Source: a virus. Taken from it: a DNA stretch of 64,000 nucleotides. Below, piece by piece: positions 49,096-56,812 of the stretch (its first letter is position 1; the number at the start of each line of letters is the position of its first letter). Below the pieces are notes generated by a model. That model made no database searches, was not told where the DNA came from, and saw nothing but the letters and a program-made list of their open reading frames with translations. The position numbers and the translations under genes are program-made. The stretch lies in IMG/VR virus record IMGVR_UViG_3300022908_000001, positions 1 through 64,000 of that record. The stretch is one strand, 5' to 3'.

Positions 49096-49277
49096 AAACA
49101 GACCACACAGAAGCGAAACCATTTATGGAAGCTATGAGTAAATCAGCCGATGCTGACAAGGTAGTGAAGTTATTTCAAGAATTGTGGAATGATTCTGCTA
49201 ATAATATGTACAATATAAGTAAATGGCAAGAAACATTTGTACTACTTTTAAATGTAGCAAAACCTACGAGACTTTAG
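49092..49277 (+). CDS. Small hypothetical protein
   Basis: The 61 residues are helical and acidic at the start (TEAKPFMEAMSKSADADKVV). Start overlaps the preceding gene. Function unknown. Confidence 0.45.
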   Translation: MKTDHTEAKPFMEAMSKSADADKVVKLFQELWNDSANNMYNISKWQETFVLLLNVAKPTRL

Positions 49278-49313
49278 CCATCCGCTAACATTTAACGCAA
49301 AAAAGGAAAGATT

Positions 49314-49487
49314 ATGAAAAAGCTAATTAAGGATATGTCAGACGAGGAAGTCATGGACGTATATAAAACAAGGTCTGTAGCCGCCCAAAAAGATATACTA
49401 TACTTAGCATTGATTATAATAGTCGGCACCAACAAGACTCGTAATGAAGCTATAATTGAATCGGTAAAACATCTTTATATAGACTAA
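49314..49487 (+). CDS. Small hypothetical protein with hydrophobic segment
   Basis: The 57-residue frame starts MKKLIKDMSDEEVMDVYKTR and has a hydrophobic patch (DILYLALIIIVG) near residue 35. An AAGGAAAG ribosome site precedes it. Function unknown. Confidence 0.45.
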   Translation: MKKLIKDMSDEEVMDVYKTRSVAAQKDILYLALIIIVGTNKTRNEAIIESVKHLYID

Positions 49488-49489
49488 CC

Positions 49490-49681
49490 ATGCCAACCAA
49501 CCCAAATGAGCCGGTAAGCCCGGTGACAATAGATGTGAAGCTGACTATAAAAGAGGCGAAACGTATTGAAATGGCATTACGTGCTTTACCATACCCCATG
49601 TACGAAGAGCGGGTATTCAATAATATGCTGGCTGACAAGTTAGACGCCCTAATCAACGCACTTAATGAGAAAACGAAATGA
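49490..49681 (+). CDS. Small hypothetical protein
   Basis: The 63-residue protein (VTIDVKLTIKEAKRIEMALR ... ALNEKTK) is helical after a proline-rich start. It overlaps the next gene by four bases. Function unknown. Confidence 0.5.
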   Translation: MPTNPNEPVSPVTIDVKLTIKEAKRIEMALRALPYPMYEERVFNNMLADKLDALINALNEKTK

Positions 49682-49938
49682 TAAACTGGACAGATTCAGC
49701 AGAAATACCCAAGCCTGCTACAGACGACAAATGGAGTCACGACAATGATCTAAGCAACCGGGTATTGGTGGCAAGTTATAATGGAAGGGATGGCGAGATT
49801 CAACCTGCAAGGTTTGCCCGGTATCACTTTAGGTTAAATTGGTGGAATATTGAAGGTATAACCGGAGGTAATTATATTGTTACGCATTATTCAGAGATTA
49901 ATATGCCGGATAACGCACTTAATCAGAAAGAGGGATGA
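49678..49938 (+). CDS. DUF551-like protein
   Basis: The 86-residue protein has the DUF551 pattern of small phage proteins: a W near the start, DLSNRVLVASYNGRDG, ARYHFRLNWWNIEG and a VTHYSEINMP end in place of the usual THW..LP. The function of that family is unknown. It overlaps the genes on both sides. Confidence 0.6.
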   Translation: MINWTDSAEIPKPATDDKWSHDNDLSNRVLVASYNGRDGEIQPARFARYHFRLNWWNIEGITGGNYIVTHYSEINMPDNALNQKEG

Positions 49939-50144
49939 AAAAACTAATCATAAACAATTGCAACCAATGCCCCCACTTCAAGGTGAGTGAGATACATGGC
50001 ATAGATGACTCATATAGGGCAACCTGTAACCATCCTGATATTGACAGTGTAGATTGGTCAGTCAAGCGTGGCAGAGACGCTTACATACCTTTATTCTGTC
50101 CATTGCCGGAGAATGTGGAACTTGACGAGTTTTTTAACCCTTAA
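49935..50144 (+). CDS. Cysteine-rich small protein
   Basis: The 69-residue protein has CNQCPHFK, a later CNHPDID and PLFCPLPEN, so four or five possible zinc ligands in a pattern like C-x2-C-x-H ... C ... C of small phage zinc proteins. It overlaps the DUF551-like gene by four bases. Function unknown. Confidence 0.55.
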   Translation: MKKLIINNCNQCPHFKVSEIHGIDDSYRATCNHPDIDSVDWSVKRGRDAYIPLFCPLPENVELDEFFNP

Positions 50145-50155
50145 CCCCAAACAAG

Positions 50156-50377
50156 ATGCAGAAAAGTAAAACCCATACAATCGTAGACAAGGCGCGTGCC
50201 AACATGCCAAGCCATCCTGTGGTCCGTATACATTCAGTATTCACAGGATACGTATATTACGATGTTAGTACCAATAAGAAGCATTGCCGAAATCCTATAC
50301 ATAGTGGAGTTACGGATTATAACAATCGGTATCTTGGAAGATACAGCGACCTTACAAATAGATACCTTGATTTTTAA
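50156..50377 (+). CDS. Hypothetical basic protein
   Basis: The 73-residue protein is basic and tyrosine-rich (SVFTGYVYYDVSTNKKHCRN). The second half repeats NNRYLGRYSDLTNRYLDF. No family is recognised. It is the last protein gene before the tRNA-like element. Confidence 0.45.
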   Translation: MQKSKTHTIVDKARANMPSHPVVRIHSVFTGYVYYDVSTNKKHCRNPIHSGVTDYNNRYLGRYSDLTNRYLDF

Positions 50378-50405
50378 CCCCTACTAAATAAAGAGAGGAA
50401 GATAC

Positions 50406-50513
50406 GCAGAGGGTGGTGGAATTGGTAGACACACCCTGCAAGGTGAGGGAGGGTTCGATCCCCTCTGAAAAAACTGGGTGCACTCTTTGAAGGTTCGAGC
50501 CCTGCCCCTCTAC
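50406..50513 (+). other. tRNA-like element with two T-arm motifs
   Basis: The 5' part has acceptor-like CAGAGGG and a D-arm like that of tRNA-Leu/Ser (GGTGGAATTGGTAGACAC). An arm CACC-CTGCAA-GGTG follows, then GAGGG-TTCGATC-CCCTC, a perfect T-arm shape. A second T-arm-like GGTTCGAGCC leads to CCCTCTA, which pairs with the 5' acceptor except for the first base. No single clean cloverleaf fits: it may be a tRNA with an insertion or two fused remnants. Confidence 0.5.
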
Positions 50514-50516
50514 CCC

Positions 50517-50545
50517 GCCAGTCCCCTAACAAGACTGGCTTTTTT
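50517..50545 (+). terminator. Strong Rho-independent terminator
   Basis: The stem GCCAGTC/GACTGGC (50517-50523 with 50533-50539) is followed by six T. It closes the tRNA-like transcript directly before the next gene. Confidence 0.8.
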
Positions 50546-50558
50546 AAAAACTAATAAT

Positions 50559-50798
50559 ATGAAAGTACGAATAACCCAATCAAGTAAACCATCATACTGG
50601 TACGCTGATAAAGTAGGACAAGAGTTCTACGTAACAGACCATGACCATAGAAGCTACAAGGTTACACCCGGTGGTCACTACATCCGCATGGTTGACTGTG
50701 ATATACTAAGCCATACCGAATTCGGCGATTCATATTGTGTTATACCTGCCAGCATCACCTACTTACTCAACAGGTTATTTAATGTGCTTGGTGGGTGA
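50559..50798 (+). CDS. Hypothetical protein
   Basis: The ATG at 50559 follows the terminator. The frame is open further upstream across the tRNA-like element, but that is not natural protein. The 79-residue protein is beta-rich (VGQEFYVTDHDHRSYKVTPG) and resembles small phage proteins with an SH3-like pattern. Function unknown. Confidence 0.5.
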   Translation: MKVRITQSSKPSYWYADKVGQEFYVTDHDHRSYKVTPGGHYIRMVDCDILSHTEFGDSYCVIPASITYLLNRLFNVLGG

Positions 50799-50826
50799 CT
50801 GGCTTTTTTGTTTCAGGGAAGTTTTG

Positions 50827-50950
50827 TATATTTACCTCAATCCTATACGGCCAGCTATGTTTCGCAACTTCCTGATTGCCGTATCGCCAGAACGCTCAGG
50901 CTTAATGCCCTCGCTTCGGAAACCCGTTCAGAAATGTCCGGGTTTTTTTT
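50827..50950 (+). ncRNA. Candidate small RNA with promoter-like box and terminator
   Basis: A -7-like TATATTTA box at 50827-50834 (with TTTG upstream at a shorter spacing than usual) is followed by about 100 bases and the terminator AACCCG/CGGGTT with eight T (50921-50950). No convincing protein frame fills the space. The small RNA is inferred. Confidence 0.35.
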
Positions 50951-51066
50951 GTGGGGTAGGTATAGGGGGAGAAATGGGATTATTAACGTGGAATATCATC
51001 GAATTTGACAAAATATATTATCCCTGTATTTAAAAGCGTACTTAAATTTAATTAGTAAATAGTAGA
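50951..51066. other. Gene-free spacer between convergent blocks
   Basis: AT-rich stretch of 116 bases between the small-RNA terminator and the end of the replication block. I see no frame or structure in it. Confidence 0.3.
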
Positions 51067-52590
51067 TTAAAAAGGTGCATCTGGACTATCAAATTTAACA
51101 TTCGGCTCAAGCTTAATATCCGGGTGAGGAGCAGCTTGTTTTTTGGGCTTTTTAGCACCCCTTACAGCATTATCGAACTCTTTATATTCCCAGTCCCTGA
51201 ACTTCATAAATGCCCCATTAAACTCAAGCTTAACCGTATCGCAAATGCCATTACGGTTCTTTGCAAATATTATCTCTGTTAAGCCCTGTGTTGGAAGGTT
51301 ATCCTCATTATGGGTTATACCATAGTATTCAGGCCGATAAAGGAAAATAACCTGATCTGCATCCTGTTCAATAGCACCAGACTCACGTATATGCGAAAGA
51401 TTTGGCCTTTTTGTTGGCGTTTTTTCAACCTCACGGTTTAATTGAGATAGAGCTATTACAGGTATATCCAATTCTTTTGCAATTGCCTTTAACGCCTGAC
51501 TAATACTGCTTACCTCTTGCTCTCTTATACCGTTCTTTGAGCTGGTTCCCTTCATTAATTGCAAATAGTCAATTACTATCAATCCGATATTATGCTGTTG
51601 TTTGAGCCTTCTTGCCTTTGAGCGAGCCTCAATAATACTCAACGATGGTGTGTCATCAATAAATATTTTATTCGTTTGTAGTAGCTTATTTGAAGCTGAT
51701 TCAATTCTTTCAGCATCATAGGGTGTTAATCGTCTTTTTACAAGGTCATCCATAAATATATTAGACTCAGAAGATATTAATCGTTCAGATAACTGAACCT
51801 TTGACATTTCAAGACTGAATATTAGAACCGGGCAGTCGAAATCTATAGCTGCATTTCTTGCTAACTGTAACGCAAACGCTGTTTTACCCATTGAAGGCCG
51901 GGCAGCTATAATTATCAATTCGGACTTTCGCCATCCATTTGTTAAATTGTCGACGGCCAAATATCCGCTACCAACCCCCACCAATCCTGTTATCTCCGGC
52001 TGCTTTAATTCAATAAGCTTTTGTGCTATCAACGTTGAATTATCAACAGCAGAATTACTTCTTTTATCGCTGATAACAGAAAATAAAGCGGCTTGATTTT
52101 TTTCAATTATATCAAAAGCATCCGAAGTGTCGTCATAGGCCTCGTTTATAGTTTCAGTACAAATCCTGATTGCCTCCCGTTGCATAAACTTTTCAACTAT
52201 AATTGCCGAGTGGTATTCAATATTAGCGGAAGAGGTAACCCTGTTTGTTAATTCGGTAATATAATAAGCATCGCCAATCATTTCCAATTCTCCCTGTTTT
52301 CTTAATTGGGAAGTCACGGTTAAAATATCAACAGGTTTATTTTTTGAAAAAAGATTAATTATGGATGAGTATATTTTTTGGTGGCTGTCTTTGTAAAACA
52401 TTTCTGGCTTTAATCGCTCTACAACCTCAATCAATGCATTCTTTTCAAGAAGCAATGCGCCTAATACAGCTTCTTCCAAGTCAGTTGCCTGCGGTGGTAA
52501 TTTACCTAAGCCTGAATACGGCGTTGGATTTGTAATCCTTGTTCGCAATGGTTTACTGTAAACATCTTCGTTTTCTAATATCATTTCCAA
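51067..52590 (-). CDS. dnaB: Replicative DNA helicase, DnaB family
   Basis: The 507-residue protein matches DnaB over its length: an N-terminal helical domain with LPPQATDLEEAVLGALLLEK, a linker with LTNGWRKSELIIIAARPSMG (Walker A ARPSMGKT at about 230-237), LIVIDYLQLM (Walker B near 338-346), and a C-terminal LNREVEKTPTKRPNLSHIRE region with the arginine-finger part and IEQDADQVIFLYRPEYYG. It unwinds DNA ahead of the replisome in the 5'-3' direction. It overlaps the loader-like gene by ten bases. It has a longer acidic C-terminus than the host enzyme. Confidence 0.95.
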   Translation of the reverse strand: MEMILENEDVYSKPLRTRITNPTPYSGLGKLPPQATDLEEAVLGALLLEKNALIEVVERLKPEMFYKDSHQKIYSSIINLFSKNKPVDILTVTSQLRKQGELEMIGDAYYITELTNRVTSSANIEYHSAIIVEKFMQREAIRICTETINEAYDDTSDAFDIIEKNQAALFSVISDKRSNSAVDNSTLIAQKLIELKQPEITGLVGVGSGYLAVDNLTNGWRKSELIIIAARPSMGKTAFALQLARNAAIDFDCPVLIFSLEMSKVQLSERLISSESNIFMDDLVKRRLTPYDAERIESASNKLLQTNKIFIDDTPSLSIIEARSKARRLKQQHNIGLIVIDYLQLMKGTSSKNGIREQEVSSISQALKAIAKELDIPVIALSQLNREVEKTPTKRPNLSHIRESGAIEQDADQVIFLYRPEYYGITHNEDNLPTQGLTEIIFAKNRNGICDTVKLEFNGAFMKFRDWEYKEFDNAVRGAKKPKKQAAPHPDIKLEPNVKFDSPDAPF

Positions 52591-53258
52591 GCCTCCGCAT
52601 TTTTTCTATGGTCTATAACAGGCTTCAATGGATGTACCGAAGCATCTATATTTTTATTCTCATCTTTAAACCAAACACTTACCATTTTTTGCTTCCAGCT
52701 TTTAACCTCTTTTCCCCGGCTATCATGCCAGTTAGCAGAGTCGTAATAATTAAATGCCGTTATGGCTGTTTTTTCAGAATATCCTTTTTCATTAAAATAT
52801 GCTTTCACCTCAATCAAAGAAGGGGGGATGAATATATTTTCCTTTCCTTTTATTTTATTTCCTTTCTTTTCCTTTATAGCATTGCCTTCGGATTGCGATT
52901 GCAATGCGTTCGCATGTTTTTCCCATCTGTTTTTGGCTGATTGTTGCGCTTTTTTTGACTTTTCATTCCTTAAATCAATTCTGTTTAGTACGCTTTTTGA
53001 CCAAAATCTAACCCCGTCATTATCGAATAATTTGTAATCTTTTATCACATTTTCTATGCGTTCGCATTGCGTTCGCAATTCATCCGCAATGCAGTCGCAT
53101 TCCTCCAATGGCAAAAAACCGCCTTCTTCATACAGCATTTCAATTAAACACCAATATATTCCTATTGATTCAACACCGCTTTTTGCAAGCATCCTTATCA
53201 TTTTTTTATCACTTCTTGCATGATAATCATGCGAAAAATAGTAGGTATCTTTTGCCAT
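52581..53258 (-). CDS. DUF4373/DnaD-like replication protein (helicase loader candidate)
   Basis: The 225-residue protein starts MAKDTYYFSHDYHARSDKKM and has a GIYWCLIEMLYEEGGFLPLEE region, the DUF4373 / Lin1244-type N-terminal winged helix of DnaD-like phage proteins. The linker is basic and low complexity (KEKKGNKIKGKENI). The C-terminal part has YSEKTAITAFNYYDSANWHD as in DnaD/DnaB loaders. It directly precedes and overlaps the dnaB gene, so helicase loading is a good inference. Confidence 0.75.
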   Translation of the reverse strand: MAKDTYYFSHDYHARSDKKMIRMLAKSGVESIGIYWCLIEMLYEEGGFLPLEECDCIADELRTQCERIENVIKDYKLFDNDGVRFWSKSVLNRIDLRNEKSKKAQQSAKNRWEKHANALQSQSEGNAIKEKKGNKIKGKENIFIPPSLIEVKAYFNEKGYSEKTAITAFNYYDSANWHDSRGKEVKSWKQKMVSVWFKDENKNIDASVHPLKPVIDHRKNAEAWK

Positions 53259-53266
53259 TATTTATC

Positions 53267-54097
53267 TTAGTTTTCAGTTATATAATCAACAGTAAGCAGC
53301 TTATTAATTTTAAGGGACTCGTTTATAAATTTTACCACATCAATATATAAATTCATTTGGTCATTATTGATGTCATATTTTGAAGTTTTACACTCATAAA
53401 TGCAGATGGTTTCATCGTTACTGCATAGAATATCTATAAAACAGCAACGCTCCTTGTCACCGGTGTATTTATACTTAACCGGGAATTGGTAAATTACATT
53501 AGGCCATTGGTTTCTTAAAAACTCAACCTGTCTTAATTCAAACTCTTTAGCCGATTTGTTGATATTAGTATAGCGATCTATTAGTATTTTAGAAGATATG
53601 CCAATGTGTTTATATTGTAAATCCTCCAGTCCATTTTCTTCATAGAATAGCAAAAGGTATTTCGTATGGAGTTTGCCTTTAAGCCCGAGGTTAGAAATAA
53701 TAACACCAAGCCAGTTTTTAAAAATATCCTTATAATCCTCCCCCGGTTCATAGTTCCATGCTTTGTGTCTTTTTGTTTCGTCAAGATAATCGGGGCACCC
53801 AAGAAATTGCTGCCCGTTATACCTATTGGTAAATAGTTTTAATTTCAATCCGCACTCACACAATTGATTGGTATAGCAATTCCTTGCTATTTTTATATGG
53901 GCAGCGTATTTATCCATCTCTAACCCGGAATTATAAGCAAACAAATGATATTCATTAATCAGTTGGCCAGCATATTTTTCAAGTGTATCTTGGGCTAATT
54001 TTATCTTTTCATCCTGTTTTTGCCTGATAAAAGAGTAGAAGTTATCAACTTCTGCCTTAGTCATCTTACGTGCATATTCAAGTATATTTTCAGCCAT
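53267..54097 (-). CDS. Zinc-ribbon protein with PD-(D/E)XK nuclease motif
   Basis: The 276-residue protein has a topoisomerase-like zinc ribbon (C74, CECG at 80-83, FLGCPDY at 98-104) in the middle. A C-terminal region follows in which CFIDILCSNDETICIYECK gives D222, E235 and K237, the PD-(D/E)XK spacing. This combination of NERD-like nuclease and zinc ribbon is known in Cas4- or Vsr-like repair enzymes. It lies next to replication genes. DNA repair, degradation of host DNA or recombination are the likely roles. Confidence 0.6.
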   Translation of the reverse strand: MAENILEYARKMTKAEVDNFYSFIRQKQDEKIKLAQDTLEKYAGQLINEYHLFAYNSGLEMDKYAAHIKIARNCYTNQLCECGLKLKLFTNRYNGQQFLGCPDYLDETKRHKAWNYEPGEDYKDIFKNWLGVIISNLGLKGKLHTKYLLLFYEENGLEDLQYKHIGISSKILIDRYTNINKSAKEFELRQVEFLRNQWPNVIYQFPVKYKYTGDKERCCFIDILCSNDETICIYECKTSKYDINNDQMNLYIDVVKFINESLKINKLLTVDYITEN

Positions 54098-54133
54098 TGT
54101 GTGTTTTTTTAAATACCGTACAGAGCCAAAAAA

Positions 54134-54307
54134 TTAAGCAGGTATCATCTTTAGGAAATCCTTTAACATACGTTCCTTTTCGTCTGGTATTATTCGCTCA
54201 CCCCTTAGTGCCATACTAAGCTGGTTTGGATGAACACCAATTTTACCGGCTAAAAACTTAACCTTAAAGCCCGATTCTCTTACCATCTTTACAGTTGACT
54301 CATTCAT
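54134..54307 (-). CDS. Small XRE-like HTH protein
   Basis: The 57-residue frame (MNESTVKMVRESGFKVKFLA ... FLKMIPA) has an HTH: AGKIGVHPNQLSMALRGERI. It starts at ATG 54307, ends TAA 54134. It stands alone between two enzyme genes with its own AT-rich leader, so it may be a repressor of the replication block. Confidence 0.65.
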   Translation of the reverse strand: MNESTVKMVRESGFKVKFLAGKIGVHPNQLSMALRGERIIPDEKERMLKDFLKMIPA

Positions 54308-54354
54308 TGCTTAAATATACTAATTTTCGTTTTTATTTAAACACAAATATAGTT

Positions 54355-54843
54355 TTATTTTTCATATAATATTCGATTTACCAAGGCATTGCACTCACCT
54401 TTATTAGATGGAAGCTCGATTATTGGCTGGCAATCTTCGATATGTTTCAGATGGCTCTTTAACATTTTATGCTTTATCTTCCCATCGTAGGTTTGCCAGC
54501 CCTTTGTATCGATCAATATATTACTTACAGGCAGGTAGAAATCTATTATTATCTTAATAGCTCGTATTGATGCCCCATTATACTTAAATGGCTTTTGTAA
54601 TATATATTCCTTCTGATGCTCAAATTTAATTCCTGAATTATGTAATAATGCATACATATATTGCTCCAGCTTGCTATCGAACAGTATCCCATAGGCCTCG
54701 ATTTTAGTAGCGTTCATTATCTTTGCATTGGGTTCTATTTTTTTTACAGAGCCTTTTTGCACAAGTGTTTTTACCGGAACAAACGAGCCGCCATCTTTTT
54801 GAACCAAACCCTTCTTTTTTAAATCCTCTGCCGTCCAGTTCAT
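54355..54843 (-). CDS. DUF1064-type predicted endonuclease
   Basis: The ATG at 54843 (MNWTAEDLKKKGL) is preferred over an in-frame upstream start at 54873. The 162-residue protein has the DUF1064 pattern: ILFDSKLEQYMYALLHNSG, KFEHQKEYILQKPF, IIIDFYLPVSNILIDTKGWQT and KIKHKMLK. The D and D-T-K residues form a PD-(D/E)XK-like nuclease site. Members are found with phage recombination genes. Confidence 0.75.
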   Translation of the reverse strand: MNWTAEDLKKKGLVQKDGGSFVPVKTLVQKGSVKKIEPNAKIMNATKIEAYGILFDSKLEQYMYALLHNSGIKFEHQKEYILQKPFKYNGASIRAIKIIIDFYLPVSNILIDTKGWQTYDGKIKHKMLKSHLKHIEDCQPIIELPSNKGECNALVNRILYEK

Positions 54844-54845
54844 GA

Positions 54846-55178
54846 TCAATCCAATTGATACCACATAACACAATCAATACCTTGTTTCTTTAATGATTTA
54901 AAAGCGGACTCCATCACGGCGCTCCTTAAATCTGCCTGCCCACCGGTTTCTATATGAAGAAACCTGTATCCAGAAAAGTACCCTGACAACCTTTCGCTTA
55001 TGCCGACACCACACTTCTTAGAAAGCTCGTCAATGTCGCCTTTTCTCCACCCTTTGAGAGATATACAAACAGTATCTAAGTTGCAACTCCCGCGATCAAC
55101 CGTTGACTTTACTGATTCTGATTCTTTTTTAGCTATAATTATAGCTTCTGCGACTCTTTCAATTTCTCTCTTTTCCAT
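54846..55178 (-). CDS. Hypothetical protein
   Basis: The ATG at 55178 (MEKREIERVAEAIIIAKKES) is taken; the frame opens upstream to 55199. The 110-residue protein is helix-rich and has two cysteines (RGSCNLDTVCISLKGW), with a FLHIETGGQADLRSAVMESA stretch. No family is recognised. Confidence 0.5.
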   Translation of the reverse strand: MEKREIERVAEAIIIAKKESESVKSTVDRGSCNLDTVCISLKGWRKGDIDELSKKCGVGISERLSGYFSGYRFLHIETGGQADLRSAVMESAFKSLKKQGIDCVMWYQLD

Positions 55179-55292
55179 AAAAACAACAAACCCCATCAAA
55201 TTCCAGCGGTCAGACTTTCATTCAACAGGGCGTTTTTAATTCCTTTTAATAACATTCTGACCAATGTTTTTGTTATTGTAAATATACGAATT

Positions 55293-55484
55293 TTATACAT
55301 TATAGCGCTCCTTAATTGCCAAAATAGTTTCAGGTGAGCATTTTACCTTTCCGCTATACCAAAGTCGGTCACGTTCCTTCCAGTATTCCTCAATTAGCCC
55401 CGGTATATATACCTTCGGCTTACTATACCTCTTCTTCTCAGGAACGTAATCTTCACGGTTTGTAGCCTTTATTAGTTTGGGCAT
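55293..55484 (-). CDS. Small basic protein
   Basis: The 63-residue protein is basic (EKKRYSKPKVYIPGLIEEYW) and shares its start with the stop of the DnaA-like gene. Function unknown. Confidence 0.5.
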   Translation of the reverse strand: MPKLIKATNREDYVPEKKRYSKPKVYIPGLIEEYWKERDRLWYSGKVKCSPETILAIKERYNV

Positions 55485-55837
55485 TATAACAACTTCTCCA
55501 GATTAATAATATCCTCCCTGAATTTCTTCTCGGCATAGTAATGATCTTGAACAGCGGCACAAGCGTATATCACGGTGCTATGGTCAATATGGAAAAATGC
55601 GCCAATTGTCTTTAATGGCAACTTTAATTGCTTCCTTATGAAATACATTGATATTTGCCTTACATGAACCAATTGAGCGAAACGCCTTGAGCCTAAAACC
55701 GATTCAATATCCTGTTCAAAATAATCGCATACAATTTTAGTAATATATGGCATCTTCTGGTTGTTGGTAAGCATTTTCCCAACCCTGTAGTTTTTTTGAA
55801 CGTACACAGGTAAACCTACGTAATGTTGTGGTGTCAT
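55484..55837 (-). CDS. DnaA domain IV-like origin-binding protein
   Basis: The ATG at 55837 overlaps the upstream stop (ATGA). The frame is open upstream to 55870. The 117-residue protein matches the C-terminal domain of DnaA: IVCDYFEQDIESVLGSRRFA, the HVRQISMYFIRKQL segment and IGAFFHIDHSTVIYACAAVQ (signature with DHSTV). It lacks the AAA+ ATPase part, so it can bind DnaA-box-like sites but not act as a full initiator. It may mark a phage origin or compete with host DnaA. Confidence 0.85.
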   Translation of the reverse strand: MTPQHYVGLPVYVQKNYRVGKMLTNNQKMPYITKIVCDYFEQDIESVLGSRRFAQLVHVRQISMYFIRKQLKLPLKTIGAFFHIDHSTVIYACAAVQDHYYAEKKFREDIINLEKLL

Positions 55838-56316
55838 AATGAGCCCCGCTGCCTTATCCAAAAGTTCCACGACGTAGACTTATCAATATCCTTCTCCTGC
55901 ACCACCAGATCGGGCTTATTACGATTCAGGTAATTCAGCGTGTATTTAGTCCCGTCTATCAGCGCCACGATCAGTTTGCTGCCATCCGACTGAACAAGAA
56001 ACTTCGTACCGACCGGATACTTCACGCTACTGGCAGGTTTCGGTGGCGCTTTCTTGAGTCGAATTTCCGGGTCGAATACCTTTGTGCGGCTACCATCCGG
56101 TATGCAGGATTGGATATGAAAACCGTTGTTGGTGAAGTGTTGCACCATGAGCATCTGCGCAGCCTGTTCCAACTCCGGTTCAGGCACACTGATATAGCGT
56201 TCAGGGATGTTCACAGCGTAGGGGATTTGCTTTGCCGCATTCTCCCAATACGCGCTACCATGTGAGCAGCCAGACTTTGTATCCGTTTTCTTCTTCTTGA
56301 TTGACATTGATTCCAT
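55834..56316 (-). CDS. Hypothetical protein
   Basis: The 160-residue protein has a lysine-rich start (MSIKKKKTDTKSGCSHGS; ATG 56307 is an alternative start), a helical middle and a beta end (VGTKFLVQSDGSKLIVALID). It overlaps the small gene before it by 62 bases, which is long but both frames look natural. No family is recognised. Confidence 0.5.
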   Translation of the reverse strand: MESMSIKKKKTDTKSGCSHGSAYWENAAKQIPYAVNIPERYISVPEPELEQAAQMLMVQHFTNNGFHIQSCIPDGSRTKVFDPEIRLKKAPPKPASSVKYPVGTKFLVQSDGSKLIVALIDGTKYTLNYLNRNKPDLVVQEKDIDKSTSWNFWIRQRGSL

Positions 56317-56470
56317 TGTTTTGAAGCATGGTTATTGTTTTCGGTTCGATTTGTATGCGCCGGTACTCAAACTTGTTGTTCTGGGCGCAATTCATCAGTT
56401 GTTTTCGTATAGCACGATATTCCACCGTGTCGGATCGTTCGTGCAAGATGGTTGATAGTAGTTTTTTCAT
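56255..56470 (-). CDS. Small hypothetical protein
   Basis: The 71-residue protein (MKKLLSTILHERSDTVEYRA) has a basic first half and a strand-rich end (YRRIQIEPKTITMLQNNGIN). It overlaps the next gene. Function unknown. Confidence 0.5.
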   Translation of the reverse strand: MKKLLSTILHERSDTVEYRAIRKQLMNCAQNNKFEYRRIQIEPKTITMLQNNGINVNQEEENGYKVWLLTW

Positions 56471-56524
56471 GTGATTGGTTAATTTATCCCCCGCACGGGA
56501 TTGAGTGGTGCGGGGGAGGGTGGG

Positions 56525-56812
56525 TTAAAAGGGCAATTCATCACTACTATCCGGCAATTGCTCAACGTCAGGTTTCTTTGTAGCGGTTGCGCCGCCAAAC
56601 ACGTACTCCTTACCAGAACCAACATAAACCTTTGGTTCTTTAGCCTCACGCTGTTCTTTGGTCTGATTGATATACAACGTATGCGTATTGCCATACTGAT
56701 CCGGTTCTTTGCGCTGGTCAACCACTATTTTAGCGTACCATTTTTTGTTCTTGTCTGATTGTTTGCGTGCATCCGCCGGGATGTCGCTGAGATTAAGGTC
56801 AATTACTATCAT
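56525..56812 (-). CDS. SSB-tail protein (possible ssDNA-binding protein)
   Basis: The 95-residue protein has a charged beta-like body (KNKKWYAKIVVDQRKEPDQY) and ends SSDELPF, an acidic aromatic tip like the D-D-D-I-P-F end by which bacterial SSB contacts its partners. The OB-fold itself is not obvious at this length. It lies between the exonuclease gene and other replication genes, so SSB-like or SSB-mimic activity is a reasonable inference. Confidence 0.55.
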   Translation of the reverse strand: MIVIDLNLSDIPADARKQSDKNKKWYAKIVVDQRKEPDQYGNTHTLYINQTKEQREAKEPKVYVGSGKEYVFGGATATKKPDVEQLPDSSDELPF

